Assembly: GCA_900550205.1 (NCBI GenBank)
Contig: URRJ01000043.1
Location: 1 to 14,236, forward strand
DNA length: 14,236 nucleotides
From: an uncultured Collinsella sp.
GTDB lineage: Bacteria > Actinomycetota > Coriobacteriia > Coriobacteriales > Coriobacteriaceae
Reading direction: 5' to 3'
Shown here: positions 7,849 through 14,236 of the stretch, in pieces
How positions within the stretch are numbered: position 1 is the stretch's first letter
Layout of the letters: the number at the start of each line of letters is the position of its first letter
Made by a program: the position numbers and the translations under genes
Notes under the pieces: model-generated
Databases searched by the model: none
What the model saw: the letters and a program-made list of their open reading frames with translations, nothing else
Told to the model about the DNA's origin: nothing

Positions 7849-9726
7849 TTGCGCGTTCCATACCAAGACTGTTTTCATTTGATTGAGCCGCTGCTCGCGA
7901 AGGTCGAAAAGCCGAGTCGCTATATCGACCACGAGTGGGGTACGCTCTCCAAGGCCGATGCCGACTATCGTTGCTGCATGATTTACCCGGACGTGTACGA
8001 GGTCGGCCTGCCCAACCAGGGTATTGCCATCCTGTACAACATCCTTAACCAGGCCGAGGGCATCTCCTGTGAGCGCGGTTACGTGCCGTGGCCCGATATG
8101 GGCGATGCCATGCGCGAGGCCGGTATCCCGCTGCTGTCGCTCGAGGGCGCAGCGCCCGTGGCCTCGTTTGATATCGTCGGTATGCACGTGCCGCACGAGA
8201 TGGCCGTGACAAACTTTCTCGAGGCGCTCGATCTAGCCGGCATTCCGCTGTTGGCGGCCGACCGCACCGAGGACGACCCCATCATCGTCGCCGGCGGACC
8301 TTCGGTTTATAACCCCGAGCCGTATGCGGCCTTCTTCGATGCCATCCTGATTGGCGAGGGTGAGGAGTCGCTGCTCGAGATCTGTCAGCTGCATCGCCGC
8401 CTGCGTGACGAGGGCGTCCCACGCGCCCAGATTGTCGAGCAGCTTGCGACCGTCGCTGGCACTTATGTGCCGTCCCTGTACGAGGTGCGCCTCGATGAGC
8501 CTTGCTCGCCGCATGGCTACACTGTGCCGCGCGAGGGCAAGGATGTCCCGCCGGTGGTCTACAAGCGCGTCGTTGAGGACTTTGGTGCCACCAATCCGTT
8601 GTCGCAGTCGTGCGTGCCCTATGCGCAGCTCGTTCACGATCGCCTGTCTATCGAGATCCTGCGCGGCTGCGCTCGCGGCTGCCGTTTTTGCCAGGCCGGC
8701 ATGACGTATCGCCCGGTGCGCGAGCGCTCGGCCGACCAGATTGTATCCTCGGTAATTCAGGGCCTGGAAAAGACCGGCTATGACGAGGTGTCGCTTACCT
8801 CGCTTTCGACCACCGATCACTCCTGCATCCGCGACGTTCTCGGTAGGCTCAACCGTCGTCTGGAGGACACGGGCATTCGCGTGTCCATTCCCTCGCAGCG
8901 CCTGGATTCATTTGGCGTGGATATGGCCGAGTCGGTTGCCGGCGAAAAGAAAGGCGGCCTGACGTTTGCCCCCGAGGCCGGTAGCCAGCGCATGCGCGAT
9001 ATCATCAACAAAAACGTGACCGAAGAGGACTTGGATCGCGCGGCCAAGGCAGCCTTCGAGGCCGGCTGGAACCGCATGAAGCTCTACTTCATGATGGGCC
9101 TTCCCGGTGAGCGCGACGAGGATATCGTGGCCATCGCCAACCTGGCCGATCACGTGCTGGAGCTTGGCCGTTCCGTGGTGCCCAAGGCGCGCCGCGGCTC
9201 CATCTCGGTGTCCATCTCGGTTTCGGTGTTTATCCCTAAGGCGGCAACGCCGTTCCAGTGGTGCCCGCAGCTCGACTACGACGACGTCAAGCGTCGCCAA
9301 AAACTGCTCATCACGAGCGTGCGCAACCGCGCTGTACGAGTGCATTACCACGATGCCGAGACCTCGCTCGTCGAGGCCGCGCTGTCCCGCGCCGGTCGCG
9401 ACATGACGCCGGTCATTATCGACGCCTGGCGTGCGGGCTCGCGTTTTGACGCCTGGGTGGAGCATTTCTCGCTCGACAACTGGAAGTCAGCCGCGGCCAA
9501 AAACGGTATCGACCTCAACGAGCTCGTGCACCTGCCCTACGAACTGGACTGGCGCCTACCCTGGGAGCACGTGAGCCCCGGCTGCTCGCGCGGCTTCCTC
9601 GAGCGCGAGTACCGCCGCTCGCTGGAGGGTGTCACGACGCCTGATTGCACTCGCACGTCGTGCACCGGCTGCGGAATCTGCCCCACGCTCCATGCCAAGA
9701 ACGTATTGGTGGGTGATCGCGCATGA
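7849..9726 (+). CDS. TIGR03960-type radical SAM protein (B12-binding-like N-terminus)
   Basis: This is a 625-residue radical SAM enzyme of unknown substrate. The N-terminal part (about 40-180) resembles the cobalamin-binding-like domain seen in many radical SAM proteins (MIYPDVYEVGLPNQGIAILY, DPIIVAGGPSVYNPEP, IGEGEESL). The [4Fe-4S] motif is C274-x3-C278-x2-C281 in EILRGCARGCRFCQAG. The family block FIPKAATPFQW follows later, preceded by the repetitive SISVSISVSV. At the C-terminus C600-x4-C605-x2-C608-x2-C611 may bind a second Fe-S cluster or zinc. The start is TTG 7849, six bases after AGGGG (7838-7842); an in-frame TTG at 7879 lacks a good site. Its stop overlaps the next gene's start (ATGA, 9723-9726), the usual pairing for TIGR03960 and TIGR03936. 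The family assignment is from recalled motifs and context. Confidence 0.88.
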   Translation: MRVPYQDCFHLIEPLLAKVEKPSRYIDHEWGTLSKADADYRCCMIYPDVYEVGLPNQGIAILYNILNQAEGISCERGYVPWPDMGDAMREAGIPLLSLEGAAPVASFDIVGMHVPHEMAVTNFLEALDLAGIPLLAADRTEDDPIIVAGGPSVYNPEPYAAFFDAILIGEGEESLLEICQLHRRLRDEGVPRAQIVEQLATVAGTYVPSLYEVRLDEPCSPHGYTVPREGKDVPPVVYKRVVEDFGATNPLSQSCVPYAQLVHDRLSIEILRGCARGCRFCQAGMTYRPVRERSADQIVSSVIQGLEKTGYDEVSLTSLSTTDHSCIRDVLGRLNRRLEDTGIRVSIPSQRLDSFGVDMAESVAGEKKGGLTFAPEAGSQRMRDIINKNVTEEDLDRAAKAAFEAGWNRMKLYFMMGLPGERDEDIVAIANLADHVLELGRSVVPKARRGSISVSISVSVFIPKAATPFQWCPQLDYDDVKRRQKLLITSVRNRAVRVHYHDAETSLVEAALSRAGRDMTPVIIDAWRAGSRFDAWVEHFSLDNWKSAAAKNGIDLNELVHLPYELDWRLPWEHVSPGCSRGFLEREYRRSLEGVTTPDCTRTSCTGCGICPTLHAKNVLVGDRA

Positions 9727-10535
9727 GTGAGCGCTTGACCGACAACTCCACGCTCTTTAGGCTGCGCGTTCGCTACGGCAAGCGTGATCGCCTTAAGTAC
9801 CTGGGCCATCTGGAACTGATTCATACCATCGAGCGCATCGTGCGCCGCGCGGGCCTGCCCTATGCCGTCACGCAGGGTTTTTCGCCGCATATGCGCGTGG
9901 GCTTTTCGTCGGCGCTGCCTGTGGGCACGTCGTCGACCTGTGAGTGGTATGACCTGTTTATGACCGAGTTCGTCGCTCTCGACGAGGCCTTTGAGCGCCT
10001 GGCCTTTGCATCGCCTGCCGATTTGGCGCCTATCGAGGCCGCCTACATCGACGTGCGCACGCCGGCGCTGACGGCTCAGCTTACGCGTTTGTCGTACCGC
10101 ATCGACTTGTACCTGGACCCCGAGGCACCCGTGAGCTCCGATGAGGTGCGAGCCGCAATCGACACGTTGCGTGCAGGCCATGGCATCGACTACGCACGCG
10201 GTAAGAAGAGCAAGCGCCTAGACCTTGACCACACACTGGTGGGCTATGAGCTCACGGCGGGGGAGCGTCCGGACCATCTGGTGCTCATGCTCGACACCCA
10301 CGCCGACAACGAGGGATCCATGCGCCCGGAGATTTTGCTTTCTGCTGCTGATGTTTTGTTGCAGGGCTTGACCCCGGGCGTCGATGCACCTATTGTGTCC
10401 ACCGGTATGCAAGACCTCGTGACCATCTGCTCCTACGATGTCGAGCGTCAGAATCAAGCATGCGAGGACGACGGGGGCCGACTCGTCAGCCCCATACCTG
10501 TGCGAACTTGTGGATTTGCTCCACATACTCGTTGA
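9723..10535 (+). CDS. TIGR03936/DUF2344 radical-SAM-linked protein
   Basis: This 270-residue protein is the usual partner of the TIGR03960 radical SAM enzyme, either next to it or fused to it. The core shows the family pattern FRLRVRYGKRDRLKYLGHLE (12-31), the Arg-rich helix ERIVRRAGLPYA and QGFSPHMRVGFSSALPVG (51-68). About 30 Cys/Asp/Arg-containing residues at the end look unstructured and may be an extension. It has no Fe-S motif of its own. The ATG overlaps the upstream stop by four bases, so translation is coupled and the two proteins probably work as a unit. The pair's substrate is unknown; frequent proximity to rplU-rpmA-obgE has suggested a role in RNA or ribosome biology, which this window repeats but does not prove. 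The last codon and stop overlap the -35 of the rplU promoter. Confidence 0.88.
   Translation: MSERLTDNSTLFRLRVRYGKRDRLKYLGHLELIHTIERIVRRAGLPYAVTQGFSPHMRVGFSSALPVGTSSTCEWYDLFMTEFVALDEAFERLAFASPADLAPIEAAYIDVRTPALTAQLTRLSYRIDLYLDPEAPVSSDEVRAAIDTLRAGHGIDYARGKKSKRLDLDHTLVGYELTAGERPDHLVLMLDTHADNEGSMRPEILLSAADVLLQGLTPGVDAPIVSTGMQDLVTICSYDVERQNQACEDDGGRLVSPIPVRTCGFAPHTR
10509..10525 (+). repeat. 6-bp inverted repeat just upstream of the rplU promoter
   Basis: TGTGGA (10509-10514) and TCCACA (10520-10525) are a perfect inverted repeat around TTTGC, inside the last codons of the DUF2344 gene and six bases before the -35 hexamer. It could be a protein-binding site or a small RNA hairpin. No T-run follows, so it is not a good terminator. 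A chance occurrence is possible. Confidence 0.35.
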
Positions 10536-10560
10536 CGGGGGTATTATCGCCTGCTACTAT
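10532..10560 (+). promoter_or_regulatory. Sigma-A-type promoter for rplU-rpmA
   Basis: TTGACG (10532-10537) and TACTAT (10555-10560) are separated by exactly 17 bases. TGC precedes the -10, giving an extended -10 (TGnTACTAT). The start of transcription would be near 10567, leaving a leader of about 36 bases before rplU. The -35 overlaps the stop codon of the upstream gene. This is the best promoter in the window. Confidence 0.85.
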
Positions 10561-10602
10561 ATTCGACTGTTGCACTAACTGATGCATGAAGGGCAAGTAA
10601 AC

Positions 10603-10977
10603 ATGTACGCAATCGTTAACACGGGCGGCAAGCAGTACAAGGTCGCCACCGACGATGTCATCACCGTCGAGAAGATTGAGGGCAATGAGGGCGACAAGGT
10701 CACCCTGCCGGTTCTCTTCCTCAACGATGGTAAGAAGATCGTCACCGATCCCGACAAGCTGGCCAAGGCCAAGGTTACCGCTCAGATCGTTGAGCAGTTC
10801 AAGGGCGAGAAGCAGCTGGTCTTCAAGTTCCAGAAGCGTAAGCGCTATCGTCGTCTGAAGGGTCACCGTCAGCAGCTCACCAAGCTGAAGATCGTGAAGG
10901 TTCAGGCTACCTCCCGCGCCAAGAAGGCTGTCAAGGCAGAGGCTGAGGCTGTTGCCGAGGCTCCCGTCGCCGAGTAG
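10603..10977 (+). CDS. rplU: 50S ribosomal protein L21
   Basis: L21 binds 23S rRNA in the large subunit. The start is taken as ATG 10603 (MYAIVNTGGKQYKV), the universal L21 N-terminus, with GAAGGG nine bases upstream; an in-frame ATG at 10582 would add seven unrelated residues. This gives 124 residues. The signature KRKRYRRLKGHRQQLTKLKI is at 78-97. Residues about 103-124 form an extra Lys-then-Ala/Glu-rich tail, beyond the usual length of about 102. It is transcribed from the strong promoter at 10532-10560 together with rpmA, which begins 33 bases later. No prp (ysxB) gene lies between them. Confidence 0.97.
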   Translation: MYAIVNTGGKQYKVATDDVITVEKIEGNEGDKVTLPVLFLNDGKKIVTDPDKLAKAKVTAQIVEQFKGEKQLVFKFQKRKRYRRLKGHRQQLTKLKIVKVQATSRAKKAVKAEAEAVAEAPVAE

Positions 10978-11010
10978 ATTACACTCGTAACGAAAGAGTA
11001 GGTATACACA

Positions 11011-11268
11011 ATGGCACACAAAAAAGGACTCGGTTCCTCCCGTAATGGCCGTGACTCCCGCGGTCAGCGCCTTGGCACGAAGCGCTTCGCCGGCCAGACG
11101 GTAACCACGGGCACGATTCTCGTCCGTCAGCACGGCACGCACATCCACCCGGGTGCGAACGTTGGCCGTGGCAAGGACGACACGCTGTTCGCGCTGGTCG
11201 ACGGTACCGTTGAGTTCCACAAGGGTATCAAGCACAGGGTCAGCGTACGCCCGCTCGCGAACGCGTAA
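11011..11268 (+). CDS. rpmA: 50S ribosomal protein L27
   Basis: L27 lies near the peptidyl-transferase centre of the 50S subunit, with its N-terminus reaching the tRNA ends. The 85 residues are full length. It begins MAHKKGLGSSRNGRDS, so there is no cleavable N-terminal extension of the type removed by the Prp protease in Firmicutes. This agrees with the absence of a prp gene. The family block GTILVRQHGTHIHPGANVGR is complete. Start ATG 11011 follows a modest AGTAGGT/AAAGAG site. A strong terminator follows within 26 bases of the stop. Confidence 0.97.
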   Translation: MAHKKGLGSSRNGRDSRGQRLGTKRFAGQTVTTGTILVRQHGTHIHPGANVGRGKDDTLFALVDGTVEFHKGIKHRVSVRPLANA

Positions 11269-11284
11269 TCCACCCTTCATAGAG

Positions 11285-11294
11285 CACATATGTG
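11285..11294 (+). repeat. Perfect 10-base palindrome between rpmA and the terminator
   Basis: CACATATGTG is self-complementary and sits between the rpmA stop and the terminator stem. A dimeric regulator could bind such a site, but a 10-base palindrome also arises by chance. No role can be assigned from sequence. Confidence 0.25.
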
Positions 11295-11336
11295 GGAGGC
11301 ACTTGAGTTTTAGGATTCAAGGGTCTCCCTCTTTTT
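11294..11336 (+). terminator. Strong intrinsic terminator after rpmA
   Basis: GGGAGGCACTTGA (11294-11306) pairs with TCAAGGGTCTCCC (11317-11329), with one A-G mismatch and one G-U pair, around a 10-base loop. TCTTTTT follows (11330-11336). The U-run ends two bases before AGGAGG, the ribosome binding site of obgE, so obgE lies immediately downstream. It may act as a full stop for rplU-rpmA or as an attenuator that lets some transcripts into obgE. Confidence 0.85.
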
Positions 11337-11352
11337 GTAGGAGGCGATTCTG

Positions 11353-12819
11353 TTGTCACAGTTCACCGATATCAGCCGCATTAATGTTTGCGGCGGCGAC
11401 GGCGGAGCCGGATGCATGTCGTTTAGGCGCGAGGCATTTGTTCCCAAGGGCGGCCCCGATGGCGGCGACGGCGGTCGTGGCGGCAATGTCGTCATCCAGG
11501 CCGATGCTCAGCTGTCTTCGCTGATCGATTACCGCTTTAAGCATCACTTCCGTGCCGAGCGCGGCACGCATGGCCAGGGCGCTCGTCGCAATGGCAAGAG
11601 CGGCGAGGACCTGATTCTCAAGGTCCCCATGGGCACCGTAGTCCGCGAGCTCGATCCCGAGACGCAGACCCCGATGTTCGAGATTGCCGATCTGGTGCAC
11701 GACGGCGAGCGCGTCGTCGTGGCGCCCGGTGGCGCCGGCGGTCTGGGCAATACCCACTTTGTGACGTCGGTGCGTCGCGCTCCGGCCTTTGCTCAGCTCG
11801 GCGAGCCGGCCGAGGAGCACTGGATCGAGCTCGAGATGAAGCTTATGGCCGATGCCGCACTCGTGGGCTTTCCCTCGGTGGGCAAGTCCTCTCTCATCGC
11901 GCGCATGAGTGCCGCCCGTCCCAAGATCGCCGACTACCCGTTTACCACGCTCGTGCCCAATCTGGGCATGGTGCGTGCCGGCGAATATTCTTACGTCGTT
12001 GCCGACGTCCCCGGTCTCATCGAGGGCGCGAGCGAGGGTAAGGGCCTGGGCCATCAGTTCCTGCGTCACATTGAGCGCACGGCCCTGATCATGCATGTCG
12101 TTGACATGACCGGCGGGTTTGAGGATCGCGATCCGGTCGAGGACTATCGCATTATTAACCGTGAGCTCGAGCAGTATGGCGCAGAGCTCTCGGAGCGCCC
12201 GCAGATCGTTGTCGCCAACAAGTGCGATGCGCCGGGCACGGCCGACAAGATCGCCGACCTTAAGCGTGCAGCGCTCGACGATGGCCATATGTTCTTTGCC
12301 GTGTCCGCTGTGACGGGTGCCGGTCTCAACACGCTGATGCTTGCCGTGGGCGAGCAGGTGGCTAAGCTTCGTGCCGAGCTGGCGGTTGCTGATGAGCCGG
12401 TCGATCTGCGCGACGAGGAGTGGGAGCGCCGCCGTCTGCAGCGCGAGAAGCGGTTCCGCATTGTCCAAGAAGAGCCTCATGCCTTCCGTGTGGTTGGTCG
12501 CGCGATTGAGCGCATGGTCATCCAGACCGACTGGGAAAACGAGGAAGCTGTCATCTACCTGCAGCATAAGTTTGCGCGCATGGGTGTCGATGACGCGCTC
12601 GAGAAGGCCGGCTGCCGTGCGGGCGACGAGGTTCGCATTTGCCAGCGCGCCTTTGACTTTGAGGGCGCCGAGGACTTCTCGGAATACGAGGATGAGCTCG
12701 AGGATGCAGGCGTTGAGGTTATTGACGTAGCGGCTGAGGGTGCGGACGTGGTTGATGCCACCGAGGGCTCCGAAGGCACTACCGAAGCCGACGTTGTTGA
12801 GACCCCGGAGGGCGAGTAG
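11353..12819 (+). CDS. obgE: GTPase Obg (CgtA), 50S assembly factor
   Basis: Obg is an essential GTPase in late 50S assembly and stress control. It has 488 residues. The N-terminal glycine-rich Obg fold is at about 1-160 (GGDGGAGCMSFRREAFVPKG, then GGDGGRGGNV). The G domain has G1 GFPSVGKSS (172-180), a TT switch (FTTLVPNLG), G3 DVPG (218-221), G4 NKCD (289-292) and G5 SAVTGAG (318-324). The C-terminal OCT domain spans about 366-438 (FRIVQEEPHAFRVVG to VRICQRAFDFE). Residues about 439-488 are a strongly acidic tail, variable in Obg proteins. The start TTG 11353 is eight bases after AGGAGG (11339-11344). No separate promoter is apparent, although a terminator lies just upstream. nadD begins three bases after the stop. 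Confidence 0.96.
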   Translation: MSQFTDISRINVCGGDGGAGCMSFRREAFVPKGGPDGGDGGRGGNVVIQADAQLSSLIDYRFKHHFRAERGTHGQGARRNGKSGEDLILKVPMGTVVRELDPETQTPMFEIADLVHDGERVVVAPGGAGGLGNTHFVTSVRRAPAFAQLGEPAEEHWIELEMKLMADAALVGFPSVGKSSLIARMSAARPKIADYPFTTLVPNLGMVRAGEYSYVVADVPGLIEGASEGKGLGHQFLRHIERTALIMHVVDMTGGFEDRDPVEDYRIINRELEQYGAELSERPQIVVANKCDAPGTADKIADLKRAALDDGHMFFAVSAVTGAGLNTLMLAVGEQVAKLRAELAVADEPVDLRDEEWERRRLQREKRFRIVQEEPHAFRVVGRAIERMVIQTDWENEEAVIYLQHKFARMGVDDALEKAGCRAGDEVRICQRAFDFEGAEDFSEYEDELEDAGVEVIDVAAEGADVVDATEGSEGTTEADVVETPEGE

Positions 12820-12822
12820 GCC

Positions 12823-13500
12823 ATGTCGCTGCGTGGTGGAATCGGATTGCCTGAGCTGCCCATCAAGGATGGGCACGAGTTTCGGCTTGGCATTATGGGC
12901 GGTACCTTTGACCCGATTCATTACGGGCACTTGGTTACCGCCGAGCAGGCTCGCGAGTCGCTCGACTTGGACGCCGTGCTTTTTATGCCGGCCGGCTCTC
13001 CCGCCTTTAAGCTCGACAAACCGGTGACGCCTGCCGAGGACCGTTATGCCATGACGGTCCTCGCGACTGCCGCGAACCCGGCCTTTTTGGCAAGCCGCTT
13101 CGAGATCGATCGTGCCGGTGTCACTTATACAGCCGATACGCTACGCGCCCTTCGCGAGTTTTACCCGCCACAAGTGAAGCTCTACTTTATTACGGGTGCC
13201 GATGCGATTATCGATATTGTGACCTGGCACAATGCTGATGAGATTGCCGAACTGGCAACCTTTATCGCTGCGACACGTCCCGGCTTTGACATCGATACGG
13301 CCCGGGCGCGGATTAAGGAATCGGGGTTGCCCTTCGACGTGCGCTATATCCAGATTCCGGCGCTGGCGATTAGCTCGACCAACATTCGTAAGCGGGTTGC
13401 CCGCGGCATGAGCGTGCGCTATCTTACGAGCGAGTCCGTGCTCGGCTATATCCGTAAACGCGGCCTGTATGCCGATCTTGGGCAAGACGATTTTGATTGA
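12823..13500 (+). CDS. nadD: Nicotinate-nucleotide adenylyltransferase
   Basis: NadD converts nicotinate mononucleotide and ATP to deamido-NAD in NAD synthesis. It has 225 residues. The nucleotidyltransferase core begins at about residue 22, with GGTFDPIHYGHL (26-37) carrying the HxGH motif. The second signature ISSTNIRKR is at 183-191, and FITGADAI (TGAD) lies in between. The first 21 residues are an extra N-terminal stretch without known function. The start is ATG 12823, with GGAGGG inside the obgE end nine bases upstream; the gap to obgE is three bases, so the two are translationally linked. obgE-nadD-yqeK-rsfS is a conserved order. Confidence 0.95.
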   Translation: MSLRGGIGLPELPIKDGHEFRLGIMGGTFDPIHYGHLVTAEQARESLDLDAVLFMPAGSPAFKLDKPVTPAEDRYAMTVLATAANPAFLASRFEIDRAGVTYTADTLRALREFYPPQVKLYFITGADAIIDIVTWHNADEIAELATFIAATRPGFDIDTARARIKESGLPFDVRYIQIPALAISSTNIRKRVARGMSVRYLTSESVLGYIRKRGLYADLGQDDFD

Positions 13501-13512
13501 TGGGGGAGAACG

Positions 13513-14121
13513 TTGTCGGTAGAAGATCAGTTTGAGGGCGACGAGCGCGCGCTCTTGACGCGTATCCACGAGTTGCTCGATGTGCGCATGAAGGATAAAC
13601 GTAAACGCTACGTTCATTCGCTCGGGGTTGCCGAGACTGCGCTGCACCTAGCCGAGGTATACGGTGTCGACCGCTTTGATGCCGCTGCCGCTGGCCTGAT
13701 CCATGACTGGGACAAAGTGCTCTCCGACGACGAACTGGTCACGCGCGCTCTGCATTACGGCATTAAGATTGCCGGCTCTCCGTCTGCCGCGACGCCGCTT
13801 TTGCATGGCCCGGTTGCCGCCTATGAGCTTCCGCAGCTTTTTCCCGAGCTGTCGCCGGCGGTCTTTCAGGCTGTCGACCGTCACACCGTGGGCGCCTGCG
13901 ACATGACGCCGCTCGATATGGTGGTCTTTGTGGCCGATGCCATCGAACCCAACCGCCACGGCGATTATGCCCATGCGCTGCGCAAGATGGTGGGGAAGTC
14001 CTCGCTCGACGAGTTGTTCTTCTCCTGTTTTGCGCAGGGTCTGGTCTATGTGATCCAGTCCGGGCGTTATCTTTATCCCACGGCTATTACGATTTACAAC
14101 CATTACGCCCAGCTGCGCTAG
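13513..14121 (+). CDS. yqeK: YqeK-type HD hydrolase (diadenosine tetraphosphatase)
   Basis: YqeK proteins cleave Ap4A symmetrically to two ADP using a metal centre in an HD domain. All expected ligands are visible: H35 (YVHSLGVAET), H64-D65 (LIHDWDK), H98 (LLHGPVAAYEL), H124 (DRHTVG) and D142 (FVADAIEPNR). At 202 residues the length is normal. HTVG replaces the more common HTSG/HTTG, and HDWDK the more common HDxAK; neither removes a ligand. The start is TTG 13513 after GGGGGAG (13502-13508). It lies 12 bases after nadD and is followed after 27 bases by the probable rsfS. Confidence 0.92.
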   Translation: MSVEDQFEGDERALLTRIHELLDVRMKDKRKRYVHSLGVAETALHLAEVYGVDRFDAAAAGLIHDWDKVLSDDELVTRALHYGIKIAGSPSAATPLLHGPVAAYELPQLFPELSPAVFQAVDRHTVGACDMTPLDMVVFVADAIEPNRHGDYAHALRKMVGKSSLDELFFSCFAQGLVYVIQSGRYLYPTAITIYNHYAQLR

Positions 14122-14148
14122 CTCGGGCTGTCTAGAAAGAGGTATTCC

Positions 14149-14236
14149 ATGGCCGACGAGACCATGACCGACGAGCAGATTCTTGAAGGTGTGGCGCACA
14201 AGAGTTTCGTTGCCACGTCCGACCGCACTGCCGCCT
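14149..14236 (+). CDS. rsfS: Probable ribosomal silencing factor RsfS, 3' partial
   Basis: Only the first 29 codons are in the window (MADETMTDEQILEGVAHKSF and onwards). ATG 14149 follows AGAGG (14138-14142) at six bases, a good ribosome binding site. The residues seen are not diagnostic, and this N-terminus is longer than in the simplest RsfS proteins. The assignment rests on the conserved nadD-yqeK-rsfS order. RsfS binds L14 and blocks subunit joining; another function remains possible. Confidence 0.5.
   Translation, partial: MADETMTDEQILEGVAHKSFVATSDRTAA

Noticed and set aside
9199..9222. Two near-identical 12-base units (TCCATCTCGGTG and TCCATCTCGGTT) in the radical SAM gene
   Set aside because: They encode a SISVSISV strand just before the family's FIPK block; a two-copy repeat in a beta strand is too slight to call a functional repeat.
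10582..10602. Upstream in-frame ATG that would lengthen L21 by seven residues
   Set aside because: L21 universally begins MYAIV-like, and GAAGGG serves ATG 10603.
10561..10602. A ribosomal-protein leader RNA ahead of rplU
   Set aside because: The leader from the predicted start is only about 36 bases and shows no stable stem, only a self-complementary TGCA pair.
11356..12930. A 524-codon open frame on the minus strand across obgE, and similar long ones at 3565-4977 and 6703-8196
   Set aside because: They mirror strongly recognised + strand genes; the high GC content and third-position bias remove stops from the opposite strand. Their translations are His/Arg-rich with no recognisable domain.

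Overview
The window comes from a GC-rich Gram-positive-type chromosome. Gene order, codon use and protein style (frequent TTG starts, Ala/Glu-rich tails, L27 beginning directly with MAHKKG) point to an actinobacterium of class Coriobacteriia, most like Collinsella. That placement is an inference from recalled family features; no search was run. All supported genes lie on the + strand. I see no tRNA, rRNA, mobile element, CRISPR array or attachment site. The content is conserved core genome, so the novelty lies in details and context, not in an island.

Region 1 (1-930): the 3' part of a gene for a membrane protein with a cytoplasmic repeat-like region, one membrane helix and an extracytoplasmic domain. 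A 113-base intergenic stretch with a weak terminator-like hairpin follows.

Region 2 (931-6891): the rod-elongation (elongasome) operon mreB-mreC-mreD-mrdA(PBP2)-rodA. MreB organises the machine at the membrane. MreC and MreD connect it to PBP2 (transpeptidase) and RodA (SEDS glycosyltransferase), which make lateral peptidoglycan. PBP2 has an additional N-terminal membrane helix and a Cys-Cys-His-Cys set at the spacing of the zinc site of E. coli PBP2. The start of mreC carries a perfect 12-bp inverted repeat followed by TTTT.

Region 3 (6910-10535): three tightly packed genes that continue the same run. They encode a DUF697-type membrane protein whose N-terminal domain looks like a G domain without a P-loop, a TIGR03960-type radical SAM protein, and its TIGR03936/DUF2344 partner (overlapping ATGA). 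No transcription stop is visible from mreB to here, so region 3 may be co-expressed with the elongasome.

Region 4 (10532-11340): a near-consensus promoter drives rplU (L21) and rpmA (L27), closed by a strong intrinsic terminator. The RNase E/G and Prp protease genes found here in many Firmicutes are absent.

Region 5 (11353-14236): obgE-nadD-yqeK and the start of a probable rsfS, a conserved cluster for ribosome assembly, NAD synthesis, Ap4A hydrolysis and ribosome silencing. obgE begins directly after the rpmA terminator with no obvious promoter of its own.
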